DNA of 64,000 bases. It comes from Terriglobia bacterium (GTDB taxonomy: Bacteria > Acidobacteriota > Terriglobia > Terriglobales > Acidobacteriaceae). Each line of letters opens with the position of its first letter. Position 1 is the first letter of the stretch. Both the position numbers and the translations under genes were made by a program. Where the stretch lies: the NCBI GenBank assembly GCA_020073165.1, contig JAIQFP010000004.1, forward strand, positions 186,001 to 250,000. The letters run 5' to 3'. The notes below the pieces were generated by a model. That model did not search any database and was not told the DNA's origin. It was given only the letters and a program-made list of their open reading frames with translations. This document shows, in pieces, positions 27,568 through 37,250 of this stretch.

Positions 27568-30378
27568 ATGGCGATTACCAAGATTTCGGTGCGCGGGGCG
27601 CGCCAGCATAACCTCAAGAATATAGACGTCGAAATCCCCCGTAATACCCTCACTGTGATTACCGGCCTGAGCGGGTCGGGCAAGTCCTCACTGGCCTTCG
27701 ACACTATTTATGCCGAGGGCCAGCGACGCTATGTGGAGACGCTTTCGGCCTACGCCCGCCAGTTTCTCGACCAGATGGAGCGCCCCGACGTGGACGCCAT
27801 TGACGGGCTGAGCCCGTCGATCTCCATCGAGCAGAAAACCACCAGCCGGAGCCCGCGGTCTACGGTGGGAACGATTACAGAGATTTACGACTATCTTCGA
27901 CTTTTATTCGCCACCATCGGAGCGCCGCATTGTCCCAAGTGCGGGCGCGCCATCGCGCGCCAGTCGGCGGAGCAGATCGTGCAGCGGGTGATGGCCCTGA
28001 CCCCGGAAGACCGGGTGATGCTGCTGGCGCCCATCGTGCGCGGGCGCAAAGGCGAGTTCAAGAAAGAGATGGAGAAGCTGGTCCAGCATGGTTTCACCCG
28101 GGCGCGCGTGGACGGCGAACTGGTCAACCTGGAAGACGACCTGCGCCTGGACAAGCGCAAGAACCACACCATCGAAGTAGTGATTGACCGTCTGTTGGTG
28201 AAGCCGGGGATTGAGCACCGGCTGGAACTTTCCGTTGGGCTGGCCATGAAGCTGGCTGGCGGGCTGGTGCAGGTCGCGGTGGTGGGCGGGGAAGAACAGC
28301 TTTATTCGGCGCGGCTGGCGTGTCCGGATTGCGGCATCAACGTCCCGCAACTCGAGCCGCGGTCGTTCTCGTTCAACAGCGCGTATGGAGCATGCCCGGA
28401 GTGCCATGGGCTGGGCAGCCGCTACGACTTTGATCCCGCCAAGATCATCGTGGATTGGTCGAAGCCGCTGCTGGATGGCGGTCTCGGACCAGGCTCGGGC
28501 TCGTCGAACCTGCAGCACATGCTGCACATCACCGCGGCGGCGCATGGTCTCGATCTGTCCACACCTTTCGACAAGTTTCCGGAGAAGACTCAGAACCTGT
28601 TGTTGTACGGCGAGTCGGGCAAGGGCAAGACGGGATTCCTGGGAATTCTCGGATACCTGAAGCAGATGGTGGAGGAATCCACCTCCGACACTTACCGCGA
28701 GTACCTGCTCGACTACATGTCAGCCACGGAATGTCCAGCGTGCGGGGGCCGAAGGCTGCGGCCGGAGAGCCTGGCCGTGAAGGTCAACGGCATGTCCATC
28801 GCTGAATTCACGGCGATGCCGGTGTCGCGCGCGCTGGACGTAGCAAGCAAGATCAAGCTCGGAGGGCGCGAGGAGGCGATTGCAGGCCGGGTGGTGCACG
28901 AGATCTTCGAGCGCCTGCAATTCTTGAATGCGGTTGGGCTGGGGTACATCTCGCTGGATCGCTCAGCGGCGACGCTTTCCGGCGGTGAGGGGCAGCGCAT
29001 CCGCTTGGCTACGCAGATCGGCTCCAAGCTGCGGGGTGTTTTATATGTGCTCGACGAGCCTTCCATCGGATTGCATCACCGCGACAATAATCGCCTGCTG
29101 AAATCCCTGGAAGAACTGCGCGACCTGGGCAACACGGTCTTGGTGGTGGAGCACGATGAAGAGACCATCCGCCGCGCCGACTACGTGATTGACCTGGGAC
29201 CGGGCGCGGGGCGGCATGGAGGTGAACTGGTGGCGCACGGCACGCCCGAGGAGATCATGAACGTGCCGGAATCGCTCACTGGCGCCTACATCTCAGGCCG
29301 GACGCAGATCGAGATGCGCGCGGAGCGGCGGCAGCCTAACGGCGCGGGCATCAGCATTCTGGGTGCCCGGGAAAATAATCTGAAGAATCTCGACGTCACT
29401 TTCCCGTTGGGCGTGATGACGGTGGTGACCGGCGTCTCGGGCTCGGGAAAGTCCACCCTGGTGAACGACATCCTGTACCGGGCGCTGGCCAAGAAGCTCT
29501 ATCGCTCGCGCGAGGAACCCGGCACCCACAAAATGATTGCGGGCGCCGAGAACATTGACAAGGTTATTCGTATTGACCAGTCGCCTATCGGGCGCACCCC
29601 GCGCTCGAATCCGGCGACCTATACCGGAGTGTTCGCGCCAGTCCGCGATCTCTATGCCATGCTGCCGGAGGCGCGCGAGCGCGGCTACAAGCCGGGACGG
29701 TTCTCGTTCAACGTGTCCGGCGGGCGCTGCGAAGCCTGCCAGGGCGAAGGCCAGCGGCGGATTGAGATGAACTTCCTGCCCGATGTGTACGTGCTTTGCG
29801 ACGTGTGTGGTGGCAAGCGCTATAACCACGAGACCCTGGCGGTGAAGTACAAAGACTGCTCCATTGCCGACCTGCTGGAAACGCCGGTGTCGGATGCGTT
29901 GCCGATTCTGGAGAACATTCCCCAGGTGCGCCAGAAGCTGCAAACTCTGGTGGACGTAGGCCTGGGCTACATCCACCTGGGGCAATCGGCGGTGACGCTT
30001 TCTGGGGGCGAGGCCCAGCGCATCAAGCTGGCGCGGGAGTTGAGCAAGCGGCAGACGGGGAAGACCCTTTACCTGCTCGATGAGCCGACAACCGGCTTGC
30101 ACTTTGACGACGTCAAGAAATTGCTGGACGTCCTGCACCGGCTGACCGATCTGGGGAATTCGGTCATCATCATCGAACACAACCTGGACGTCATCCGCAA
30201 TGCGGATTGGATCATTGATTTGGGCCCGGAGGGCGGGGAAGATGGCGGCCGCGTCGTGGCCCAGGGCACGCCCGAGAATGTAGCGCGGAACAAGAAGTCG
30301 TATACCGGGCAGGCCCTGGCGCATTTCTTCGCCGGCAATGGAAGGGGAGCCCTGCAGGGTAAAGTCTCCACCGCTTGA
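27568..30378 (+). CDS. uvrA: excinuclease ABC subunit A
   Basis: A 936-residue UvrA, normal length. Two ABC modules: Walker [10 protein letters not shown] (residues 33-41) and GVSGSGKST in the second half, both LSGGE signatures ([14 protein letters not shown] and [14 protein letters not shown]), and zinc-finger cysteines (CPDC...CPEC; CEAC...CDVCGG). It recognises bulky DNA lesions and loads UvrB. I start at the ATG at 27568 ([17 protein letters not shown]); the longer frame adds 27 unrelated residues. No clear LexA box was seen upstream. Confidence 0.97.
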   Translation: MAITKISVRGARQHNLKNIDVEIPRNTLTVITGLSGSGKSSLAFDTIYAEGQRRYVETLSAYARQFLDQMERPDVDAIDGLSPSISIEQKTTSRSPRSTVGTITEIYDYLRLLFATIGAPHCPKCGRAIARQSAEQIVQRVMALTPEDRVMLLAPIVRGRKGEFKKEMEKLVQHGFTRARVDGELVNLEDDLRLDKRKNHTIEVVIDRLLVKPGIEHRLELSVGLAMKLAGGLVQVAVVGGEEQLYSARLACPDCGINVPQLEPRSFSFNSAYGACPECHGLGSRYDFDPAKIIVDWSKPLLDGGLGPGSGSSNLQHMLHITAAAHGLDLSTPFDKFPEKTQNLLLYGESGKGKTGFLGILGYLKQMVEESTSDTYREYLLDYMSATECPACGGRRLRPESLAVKVNGMSIAEFTAMPVSRALDVASKIKLGGREEAIAGRVVHEIFERLQFLNAVGLGYISLDRSAATLSGGEGQRIRLATQIGSKLRGVLYVLDEPSIGLHHRDNNRLLKSLEELRDLGNTVLVVEHDEETIRRADYVIDLGPGAGRHGGELVAHGTPEEIMNVPESLTGAYISGRTQIEMRAERRQPNGAGISILGARENNLKNLDVTFPLGVMTVVTGVSGSGKSTLVNDILYRALAKKLYRSREEPGTHKMIAGAENIDKVIRIDQSPIGRTPRSNPATYTGVFAPVRDLYAMLPEARERGYKPGRFSFNVSGGRCEACQGEGQRRIEMNFLPDVYVLCDVCGGKRYNHETLAVKYKDCSIADLLETPVSDALPILENIPQVRQKLQTLVDVGLGYIHLGQSAVTLSGGEAQRIKLARELSKRQTGKTLYLLDEPTTGLHFDDVKKLLDVLHRLTDLGNSVIIIEHNLDVIRNADWIIDLGPEGGEDGGRVVAQGTPENVARNKKSYTGQALAHFFAGNGRGALQGKVSTA

Positions 30379-30463
30379 CGGGTGGGTGCGATTGCGGTTC
30401 CGGCATTGCACGTGCGTGGCTTTCGTGTAGATTCAACTCAGCAACTTCGGATTTCAGACTCGC

Positions 30464-31300
30464 TTGTCTTCGCCGCCCAATCCGTTTTTCGATGCCAATG
30501 CGCCTTCGGGTCTTGAAACACCCCCCTCGGCGCCGTTGCCCCCGCTTGCAGAGAAGCAGCCTCCGATAGAAGACCCGATCTGGACGGGATGGGAGGTGCT
30601 GGCCCTGGGTGCAGTCACCGTCTTCCTGGCCATGTTTCTTTTTCCCCTGCTGGTGACGCTGGCAGCGCACAAGTGGATCTATCCCCGGGCTCCGCTGACC
30701 GAGATTGTGCGGTATCCCGGCCTCATCGTGCTTTCCCAACTGCTCTCCTACGTGGTGATTCTCGGGTTCATGTATTCCATCGTGCGGCGCGATCGGACGG
30801 TGGATTTCTGGCAAGCCATTCGTTGGAATTGGCCGCGCAATGCCGGAGCCTACCTGTTGCTGGGCATTGTGCTGTCGTTTTCGCTGCAGGCATTCGCGCA
30901 TCTGCTGCCGATCCCCAAGAACCTTCCGATTGACCAGTTTCTCCGTACCACGCGGGAAGCCTACCTGCTGTCCATCTTCGGAGTGACTTTCGCTCCGCTG
31001 CTGGAAGAACTGTTTTTCCGTGGTTTCCTCTATCCAGTGCTGGCGCGCCGGTTGGGAATGGGAGTTGCGGTTTTCCTGACCGCCCTCGGCTTCGCCGCCA
31101 TTCACGGCGCGCAACTCATGTATTCCTGGGGGCCCGTGCTGATCATTTTCATGGTGGGCTTGGCCCTGACCGTGGTGCGCGCCCGAACCAAGTCGGTGGC
31201 CGCCAGCCTGCTGACCCACATTGCTTACAACGGAACCCTCTCCACTCTGATGTATGTCGCCACAGACGGGTTCCGACATCTGGAGAAACTGAACCAGTAG
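30464..31300 (+). CDS. CPBP-family intramembrane metalloprotease
   Basis: A 278-residue polytopic protein. A Pro-rich N-terminus (about 40 residues) precedes some seven hydrophobic segments. The Abi/CAAX-protease motifs are intact: Glu181-Glu182 and Arg186 in LEELFFRG, His214 in AAIHGAQ, and His252 and Asn256 in LTHIAYN. The family cleaves or processes membrane substrates; bacterial substrates are mostly unknown. The start appears to be TTG at 30464, as the next ATG codons lie within the membrane part. Confidence 0.85.
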   Translation: MSSPPNPFFDANAPSGLETPPSAPLPPLAEKQPPIEDPIWTGWEVLALGAVTVFLAMFLFPLLVTLAAHKWIYPRAPLTEIVRYPGLIVLSQLLSYVVILGFMYSIVRRDRTVDFWQAIRWNWPRNAGAYLLLGIVLSFSLQAFAHLLPIPKNLPIDQFLRTTREAYLLSIFGVTFAPLLEELFFRGFLYPVLARRLGMGVAVFLTALGFAAIHGAQLMYSWGPVLIIFMVGLALTVVRARTKSVAASLLTHIAYNGTLSTLMYVATDGFRHLEKLNQ

Positions 31301-31351
31301 TATGCGGACAGCCTCCTGACTCCTTAATACTTCGTGTTATCGTAGATTTCC

Positions 31352-31951
31352 ATGTCTTCCGCCCGTCAGGAGCTCTTGCGGTTGCTGGCAGCCAAGTCGT
31401 TTCGGCTGGGCGAGTTCAAGCTTTCGTCCGGGGCCAGGAGCGACTACTACGTGGACTGTCGCACAACTACGCTGGACGCCAAAGGAGCGCGGCTCACGGG
31501 GCAGGTTTTCCTGGATGAAATTCGCACCCGGGGATGGCATCCGCAGGCCATCGGCGGACTGACGATGGGGGCTGATCCCATCGTGGTCGCGGTGGCGGTA
31601 GTCGGCCAAATGGATGGGTTCCTGGTGCGCAAGGCGGAAAAGCAGCACGGCACCGGTCGCCGCATCGAGGGTTTCCACGAGAAGGGCGCGAGGGTGGTGA
31701 TTGTGGACGACGTGTGTACGACCGGAGCGTCCACCATCCAGGCGATCGAGGCCGCGCGCGAGTTTGGTTTCAAGGTGGTTGGGGTGATGTGCCTGGTGGA
31801 GCGCCCGGAGGCGGGTGGGCGGGCGAACGTGGAGAAAGCAGCCGCTCCCGCGCCCTTTGTGGCGGTCTACACGGCCGATGACGTTCGCCTGGAACACCTG
31901 CGACAGGATGACGAGACCTCGCCCGGGATGCCGGCCGTGGGTGGGACCTAG
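31352..31951 (+). CDS. pyrE: orotate phosphoribosyltransferase
   Basis: A 199-residue OPRTase converting orotate and PRPP to OMP in pyrimidine synthesis. The PRPP-binding motif VVIVDDVCTTGAS lies at residues 115-127, and the Lys/Ser loop KLSSGARSDYYVD at about 23-35. Full length. The ATG at 31352 has no obvious Shine-Dalgarno, but TATCGT or TAGATT hexamers lie 3-13 bases before it, so the mRNA may be leaderless. No other pyr gene is adjacent. Confidence 0.93.
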   Translation: MSSARQELLRLLAAKSFRLGEFKLSSGARSDYYVDCRTTTLDAKGARLTGQVFLDEIRTRGWHPQAIGGLTMGADPIVVAVAVVGQMDGFLVRKAEKQHGTGRRIEGFHEKGARVVIVDDVCTTGASTIQAIEAAREFGFKVVGVMCLVERPEAGGRANVEKAAAPAPFVAVYTADDVRLEHLRQDDETSPGMPAVGGT

Positions 31952-32021
31952 AAACGGTCCGGTCGGCCTGCAGTCATGAACATACTGAGGAATTGCTGCG
32001 AAGCGCATAAGGTGTTGAAAA

Positions 32022-32579
32022 ATGCCTGACCGGAAAAAATCAACGCCTCTCAGGTTCCCTGTGCTCGAACACGGGGCGGAGTCTCTGGTTCAGGGCTACT
32101 TGATGCGTCGCAACATCTTGACCTACCAAGCTCCACGCAAGAACGAGGGATACGACCTGATCTGTATACATCCCGACCCCAGCAAGAAAGTGAAGCGCGT
32201 CATCCGAGTACAGGTTAAGAGTCGCTATCAGATCGACTGCGACCGCAGTGTCGTTGTCCCCAAGAAGAGCCTGGGTAAGTTTGATTTTGTCGTTGCTGTA
32301 TTCTTGAACGTGGGGTATTTCTACCGCAAAGCTGAGGGCCTGAACGGCAAAGAAGAGAAAGCTGAGTTCTTCACGCTCCCGGCAGTATGGGTCGAACAGC
32401 ATCTAAACAAAAGAAGTTCGTGGGGGAAGCTCAGTCTCAAACAGCCAAGTGTCGACCGATTCAAGGATGACAAAGGGTTCGAGCTAATCGCTAAACGCCT
32501 CGGGATCGACTACCCTGCCCGCTTGCAACGAACCACATCACGACGGGCGAACGACCAACGACCAACGACTGACTCATGA
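32022..32579 (+). CDS. PD-(D/E)XK-like protein of unknown function
   Basis: A 185-residue protein. Residues 43-67 carry GYDLICIHP and then [11 protein letters not shown], the D...(E/Q)xK arrangement of nuclease-fold proteins, with Gln in the place of the acidic residue, preceded by a helical region. This resembles DUF4365-like or group I intron endonuclease-like domains; enzymatic activity is uncertain. The last 15 or so residues are translated heptad repeat. The stop overlaps the mtnA start (ATGA). Possibly acquired: it sits alone between housekeeping genes. Confidence 0.65.
   Translation: MPDRKKSTPLRFPVLEHGAESLVQGYLMRRNILTYQAPRKNEGYDLICIHPDPSKKVKRVIRVQVKSRYQIDCDRSVVVPKKSLGKFDFVVAVFLNVGYFYRKAEGLNGKEEKAEFFTLPAVWVEQHLNKRSSWGKLSLKQPSVDRFKDDKGFELIAKRLGIDYPARLQRTTSRRANDQRPTTDS
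32547..32573. repeat. heptad repeat at the orf32022-mtnA junction
   Basis: Heptads CGAACGA, CCAACGA, CCAACGA, CTGACTC. It encodes the C-terminus of the upstream gene and runs up to the mtnA ATG. Confidence 0.8.
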
Positions 32580-33631
32580 TCCAGACTCTCGAATGGACCG
32601 ACTCCGGCGTGCGCTTCATTGACCAGACGAAGCTGCCGACCGAAGAAACCTACGTGACCTGCAAGACCCATGAGCAGGTGGCCGACGTGATCCGCAACAT
32701 GGTGGTGCGGGGCGCTCCGGCTATTGGTGTCGCTGCGGCCATGGGCATTGCGCTCGGCGTGAAGAATTCCAAGGCTGAGAACGGCGCGGAGCTGAAAAAA
32801 GACTTCGATCAGATTTGTGAAGTGATCGGGAAGACCCGGCCCACCGCGGTCAATCTCTTCTGGGCGATCCGCCGCATGCGCGAGAAGTTCGAATACCTGC
32901 GCATGCGTCCGCTGGCCCAGATTAAGCAGGCTTTGATCGAAGAAGCGCAGCGCATGCACGCCGAAGACATCGCGGCCAACCAGGCCATGGGACGGCATGG
33001 CGCCACCCTCATGCCACAGAGTGGGGGAGTGCTCACGCATTGCAATGCGGGCGCGCTGGCGACCTGTGGTTACGGGACCGCGCTGGGCGTGATCCGCGCG
33101 GCGGTGGAGCAGGGCAAGAAGATTCACGTGTACGCCGACGAGACCCGTCCCTTCCTGCAAGGATCACGGCTGACTGCCTGGGAGCTGATGAAAGACGGCA
33201 TTCCCACCACCGTCATCTCCGACAACATGGCCGGAGCCATGATGAAACAGGGCAAGATTGGCGCCATCGTGGTGGGTGCAGACCGCATCGCGGCCAATGG
33301 CGACGTGGCCAACAAGATTGGCACTTACACGGTGGCGGTGCTGGCCAAGGAGCACGACATCCCGTTTTATGTCGCTGCACCGTTCTCCACCATTGACCTG
33401 GAGACACCCGACGGGAGCAAGATTCCCATCGAGCAGCGCAATCCGCGGGAAATCACCCACATTGGCGGTAAGCAGATGGCGCCCGAGGGAGTCGAGGTGG
33501 AGAATCCCGCGTTTGATGTAACTCCGGCGAAGTATGTGACTGCGATCGTCACCGAGCGCGGTATTGCCCGACCACCGTACGGAGAGGCGCTGCGAAAGCT
33601 GGAAAGCCAGCACTTAGCAGTTAGCACTTAG
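32576..33631 (+). CDS. mtnA: S-methyl-5-thioribose-1-phosphate isomerase
   Basis: A 351-residue member of the eIF2B-related isomerase family, first step of converting methylthioribose-1-P in methionine salvage. Family hallmarks: [14 protein letters not shown] (about 45-58), [17 protein letters not shown] with the catalytic Cys (about 154-170), and [18 protein letters not shown] with the catalytic Asp (about 236-253). The ATG overlaps the upstream stop. The C-terminal residues (SQHLAVST) and the stop come from a heptad-type repeat. Confidence 0.95.
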   Translation: MIQTLEWTDSGVRFIDQTKLPTEETYVTCKTHEQVADVIRNMVVRGAPAIGVAAAMGIALGVKNSKAENGAELKKDFDQICEVIGKTRPTAVNLFWAIRRMREKFEYLRMRPLAQIKQALIEEAQRMHAEDIAANQAMGRHGATLMPQSGGVLTHCNAGALATCGYGTALGVIRAAVEQGKKIHVYADETRPFLQGSRLTAWELMKDGIPTTVISDNMAGAMMKQGKIGAIVVGADRIAANGDVANKIGTYTVAVLAKEHDIPFYVAAPFSTIDLETPDGSKIPIEQRNPREITHIGGKQMAPEGVEVENPAFDVTPAKYVTAIVTERGIARPPYGEALRKLESQHLAVST

Positions 33632-33660
33632 AGCCTCTAACAAAACCCCGGCGCGGCGCG
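33608..33660. repeat. left arm of an inverted repeat pair (heptad plus AACAAAACC)
   Basis: CAGCACTTAGCAGTTAGCAC (heptad words) is followed by CTCTAACAAAACC. Both motifs return inverted at 35437-35535, about 1.9 kb away. The heptad part covers the mtnA stop codon. Confidence 0.65.
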
Positions 33661-33661
33661 C

Positions 33662-34519
33662 TTACCAGGCGAGCCCTGCTCCTTCGCCGGCACGACGTGA
33701 CAGATTTTCTCGAACTGGTGGCACACCGTCCGAACGGCGCGATCCGCGACGTGGGGCGGATAGGTAAACCCTTCGCGCCATACCACGAGTAATCCTCACC
33801 TCGTTTCTTGGTAGTCTCAATTTGAAATACCACCCCCAACCTGTTAGTGGCCTGTTGCACAGCCAGCCACTTCGATCGGCCGGGCCGGCAAAGAGAATGA
33901 GATTTCCATCGGGATCCATGACAATGAAGGTTCTAGCACCCCAAGGCTCCTTCTTGAGTGTCTGATGAAAGCGCACTCCTGTGGCCTGGTAACTCAAGAA
34001 GAGTTGTTTGATCTCATCTGCGGTAGCGACGGTGAGGGAAGCGGAGAGCAGATGCTCGCGCTCGCGAATATCGCCAATGAACACGGGTTCGCCCACCACC
34101 CTCAATGCAAGCCGCGCATGATCGCGAGCGACTTGGCCGTAGTATGGCGGATCGCCATAGACGAAGTCGACCGCGAAGCCGAGCTTATGGGTATAGAAAT
34201 CACATGATGCTTTGATATCGGCAACGAACAATTGTGCTGAGGTTGAACTGAGAATAGGGCGTGGTACACGGTGTCCGGCTTCATGGGTCATGACATGGGC
34301 TCCTGATTTGAGCGCCTGCCATCCCTCGAAACCCATCTGCCGAGCCACTAGCTCCTGTGCATCGGCGAGCTTAAAGTTCGCGTCCAATATCTGCTCGTCG
34401 CTGAAATGGCGAAACCGAGGTAGTGCAGCCCTGATTTGGGGTGCGACTGGATAATACCGTTCACGGTGCCAACGCAGATATTGTTTGGCTTGCTTCCTGA
34501 GGTTTTCGATGTTCGGCAT
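33662..34519 (-). CDS. VOC (glyoxalase-like) protein with N-terminal helical domain
   Basis: A 285-residue protein: an N-terminal helical module (residues about 1-75, ENLRKQAKQYLRWHRERYYP and ARQMGFEGWQALKSG) often found before glyoxalase domains, then a VOC domain at about 88-205 (SAQLFVADIKASCDFYTHKL to FIVMDPDGNLILFAGP). The substrate is unknown. The last 70 or so residues are basic and low complexity, run into the inverted-repeat arm, and are probably not native. I start at MPNIENL (34519). Confidence 0.72.
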   Translation of the reverse strand: MPNIENLRKQAKQYLRWHRERYYPVAPQIRAALPRFRHFSDEQILDANFKLADAQELVARQMGFEGWQALKSGAHVMTHEAGHRVPRPILSSTSAQLFVADIKASCDFYTHKLGFAVDFVYGDPPYYGQVARDHARLALRVVGEPVFIGDIREREHLLSASLTVATADEIKQLFLSYQATGVRFHQTLKKEPWGARTFIVMDPDGNLILFAGPADRSGWLCNRPLTGWGWYFKLRLPRNEVRITRGMARRVYLSAPRRGSRRSDGVPPVRENLSRRAGEGAGLAW

Positions 34520-34915
34520 AGGCGCAGCTGTGTTTCTATTTAGGCGGGCGTTGCCCTTTCGCAATGACCGATGCGCCCTACGCCGCATGAAAATAGTGCC
34601 TCGGCAGAGTGCAGTTGTCAACAGATGCGTCTTGTGTTCGCGCGATAGGATCGCTGGACGGAGAGCACATAAAAAAGCCCGCGTCTCACCCTTGTTGCTT
34701 TTCAAACTGAGACACTACCCGTTTTTTGGAGCGCTTCTCCGGTCATCAACGGCAATTCCTGCTCCATGCAAGTTCGATAATCGAAGTCGCGCGTGCAGGC
34801 CAAATTCAGTGATTCGCTGGCGTAAACTAGTCCACGGTCAGGAACGCACAGCGGGTTTCGCGCATGAATTGCTTAATGCATTGAGCGGCGTTTAGTTTGG
34901 CAAAAGGAGGCTGTT
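34520..34915. other. 396-bp divergent intergenic region
   Basis: Lies between two divergently transcribed VOC genes. It contains AT-rich patches (a T-run near 34721-34726, A-run near 34671-34676) but no gene, hairpin or recognised motif. It probably holds both promoters. The codon-like frame at 34485-34895 has no family character. Confidence 0.4.
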
Positions 34916-35290
34916 ATGCCTGTTGAATCATGCATCCCGATCATTCCGAGCGCAAACCTGGAGAAGAGTCTGCGTTTGTGGGCTGATGGTCTCGGATTCT
35001 CGATGAGTTCAGAAATGAGCAAAAACGACAAGCTGATCTTCTGCATGCTTCGGAAAGACGACCTATGTTTCATGCTGAACCAACGCGCGGGGACTCCGGT
35101 CAAGCCGGAAGACTACGAGGGCATTCGACTCTACTGGGCGGCGAAGGATATACACAAAACCAGAGAGCGATTGAAGAGCCTTGGGTACGGTGTTTCAGAA
35201 CTCGAACATCGAGACTACGGGCAGACCGAGTTTTTCCTTACCGACGACGACGGCTATTCGCATTGCTTCGGCGTCCCTACACAAAGATAG
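34916..35290 (+). CDS. VOC / bleomycin-resistance-type protein
   Basis: A 124-residue single VOC domain: CIPIIPSANLEKSLRLWADG at the start, a paired beta-alpha-beta-beta-beta unit, and FFLTDDDGYSHCFG with an acidic residue near the end. Such proteins bind or inactivate hydrophobic drugs, or act as dioxygenases or isomerases. No metal triad is certain. The start has a strong AAAGGAGG. Lies within the 33.6-35.5 kb segment bounded by inverted repeats. Confidence 0.82.
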   Translation: MPVESCIPIIPSANLEKSLRLWADGLGFSMSSEMSKNDKLIFCMLRKDDLCFMLNQRAGTPVKPEDYEGIRLYWAAKDIHKTRERLKSLGYGVSELEHRDYGQTEFFLTDDDGYSHCFGVPTQR

Positions 35291-35436
35291 ACATCTCCAT
35301 GCAACCCAGTCGAACTGCGAATCAAGAAAGCTTCAAACTGCGCAGTGGACCGGTGCGAGCCATTGCAGGAAGTCGAGGCGCCCATGCCCCATTCACGCTA
35401 CCTCGCCGACGAGGATCAGGCTTCGGAGGTTTTGTT

Positions 35437-35535
35437 ACACGCTCCTAGCATTTGGCCCCCAAAGGCTGCCGTAGGGCTCAATGCAAGACTGTCATGGGCT
35501 AAGTGCTAATTGCTAATTGCTAATTGCTAAGTGCT
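35437..35535. repeat. right arm of an inverted repeat pair
   Basis: GGTTTTGTTACACGCTCC (35437-35454 region) is the inverted counterpart of the AACAAAACC motif of the left arm. GCTAAGTGCTAATTGCTAAT (heptads, 35498-35535) is the inverted counterpart of the heptad part. About 45 extra bases separate them here. Confidence 0.65.
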
Positions 35536-35536
35536 G

Positions 35537-36211
35537 ATGTTCCCCGTCACCCAATCCGAGATCTCCTTCGAAAGCGGCGGCAAGCCGATTCGTCTCGATC
35601 GTTTCCTGCCCAGCGGCAACGGGCAACGATTTCCTACGGTGGTCGCGCTTTACGGCTCGGGCGGCGGGTTTGCCTCGATGTCCGAACCGGCGAGTTTGCT
35701 TGCCAGCCAGGGTTTCGCGGTCTACGTGCTGCATTACTTCGACCGCACCGGCACGAACGCAGCGGACAAAGAAACCATCTTCCGCAATTTCCCGCTTTGG
35801 ATGAAAACCCTGTGGGATGCGATCAGCCACGTGGAACAGCAGCCGCAGGTGGACGCGGAGCGCATCGCGCTGTTGGGATTTTCTTTAGGTGCCTACCTGT
35901 CGCTCTCCAACGCGGCCATCGACAAGCGCGTGCAGGCGGTGGTTGAATTTTTCGGCGGTCTGCCAAAGGAGATGAAACTCTTCATGCGGCGGCTGTGCCC
36001 GGTGCTCATTTTGCACGGCGAAGCCGATTCCACCGTCCCGGTCCAAGAGGCGTATCACTTGCAAGCAGTGCTGGAAAAGAAGCAGATTCCGTACGAGATG
36101 CAGATTTATCCGGGTGCGGGACATGGGTTCAGCGGGGAAGTATGGCGGGACGCCGGGCTGCGCACGCTATCGTTCTTGAAGAGATATCTGGTGGCAGGCT
36201 CAAAGACTTAA
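35537..36211 (+). CDS. dienelactone hydrolase family protein
   Basis: A 224-residue alpha/beta hydrolase with the triad Ser116 (GFSLG), Asp164 (HGEADSTVPV) and His196 (PGAGHGF). DLH members have a Cys nucleophile in the classical enzyme; here it is Ser, as in many esterase-like relatives. Substrate unknown. I start at the ATG at 35537; GTG 35531 lies within the heptad repeat, which directly abuts the gene. Confidence 0.85.
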   Translation: MFPVTQSEISFESGGKPIRLDRFLPSGNGQRFPTVVALYGSGGGFASMSEPASLLASQGFAVYVLHYFDRTGTNAADKETIFRNFPLWMKTLWDAISHVEQQPQVDAERIALLGFSLGAYLSLSNAAIDKRVQAVVEFFGGLPKEMKLFMRRLCPVLILHGEADSTVPVQEAYHLQAVLEKKQIPYEMQIYPGAGHGFSGEVWRDAGLRTLSFLKRYLVAGSKT

Positions 36212-36250
36212 CCGCAAAGCTCGCAAAGAAATGCCGCAAAGGGCGCAGAG

Positions 36251-36290
36251 AATCCCAAGGCCTATAGCCTAACGCCCAGAGCCTAACTAG
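36251..36290. repeat. heptad repeat at the 3' end of the receiver gene
   Basis: Heptads CAAGGCC, TATAGCC, TAACGCC, CAGAGCC, TAACTAG on the plus strand, reaching the stop of the minus-strand gene. Confidence 0.7.
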
Positions 36291-36934
36291 ACCGCCGCTT
36301 CGTCTTCCGGCGCCCCGTGCCTCCGCAGCAACTGCGGCAGGTTCTGGGAGAACGCCGAGCGCGGCAGCACCATGTCGCATCCCACCTCGTGGGCCTTCTG
36401 TTTCAAATCCCCTTGCACGTGGGAGAGGAAGCCAATGATCGAGGTCCCCTTCTTGAGCTTGGTCTTGAGTTTGGGAATCAGGACCAAAGGCTTGGCGTTG
36501 GCGTTGTTCAGGTCAAAGATGATGAGCGAGGGCTTTTCTTCCCCGTTCTGCTTGAGGTGCTCCAGCAGGTCCTTCTCGGTCTTGACGAACTCAACCTTCA
36601 CATTGAGCTTGCGTGCTGTCTCCTGAATCTTGGCCAGGAAGAACAAGTCGTCCACAAACGCGAAGATGCGCGGAGTGGCGTCCTCGCGCTGGGGAAGCGG
36701 CTCGGGTTCCACGGGCGCGTAGGAGGGAGCGAAGCCGGGGCGCATGCGTCCGGGACGAGGCCCATTGCCGCCTTGCGCGGCGCGGTAACTGTGGTCCATG
36801 GGGGCGGTGTAAATTCCGCCGTGCTGTTGGCGATCGCGGCCAGGCTGTCCGCCCCGATTGGGGGGACGACGCCCGCGCCGCCGTCTGCTTCTCCCTCCCC
36901 CGCCAGCGGAGGGATGTCCGGGTCCTACGTTCAT
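36287..36934 (-). CDS. receiver-domain protein with Arg/Gly-rich N-terminus
   Basis: A 215-residue protein. Residues 1-85 are low complexity, rich in Gly, Arg and Pro (GGGGRSRRRRGRRPPNRGG), as in RNA-binding tails. Residues about 87-205 form a response-regulator-like fold: IFAFVDDLFFLAKI, SLIIFDLNN with a possible phospho-acceptor Asp, and a C-terminal GCDMVLPRSAFSQ. No output domain. It could be a single-domain regulator tied to RNA or DNA through the tail, or a pseudo-receiver. Confidence 0.72.
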   Translation of the reverse strand: MNVGPGHPSAGGGGRSRRRRGRRPPNRGGQPGRDRQQHGGIYTAPMDHSYRAAQGGNGPRPGRMRPGFAPSYAPVEPEPLPQREDATPRIFAFVDDLFFLAKIQETARKLNVKVEFVKTEKDLLEHLKQNGEEKPSLIIFDLNNANAKPLVLIPKLKTKLKKGTSIIGFLSHVQGDLKQKAHEVGCDMVLPRSAFSQNLPQLLRRHGAPEDEAAV

Positions 36935-37250
36935 AGTCGTCTCGTTTTACAGTTCTGCATTAGGTCCATTCGAAAGGACCCTGTTTTGGTGCCCTGGTTG
37001 CTACCGCTTTCTGGGTGGTACTTCGCGTCGCGCACGTTGGTGCGGCGTGCGTAGAAACCCGGTGCGGTTGGAACTCACTTGAATGATCTTTATGTCCGTC
37101 TTGGCGCCTGGAGCAGAGGGCGCGGAGGGCCAGCTAGGGAGCATGGCCGCTGGGAACAAGATGATGGTACCGCCCTCAGCGGATTTTGCGCAAGTCCAAA
37201 GTCGGAGTAATTTTGCACAATAGTAACCTGCCCGGCACAGCGCAAACCTT
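36935..37250. other. 316-bp region without a recognised gene
   Basis: Lies between two minus-strand genes, upstream of the receiver gene, and presumably carries its promoter. The minus frame 37001-37264 has no family character. No repeat or hairpin of note. Confidence 0.4.

Noticed and set aside
29293-30411. Long minus-strand frame over uvrA
   Set aside because: Shadow frame typical of high G+C sequence; no start signal or family match.
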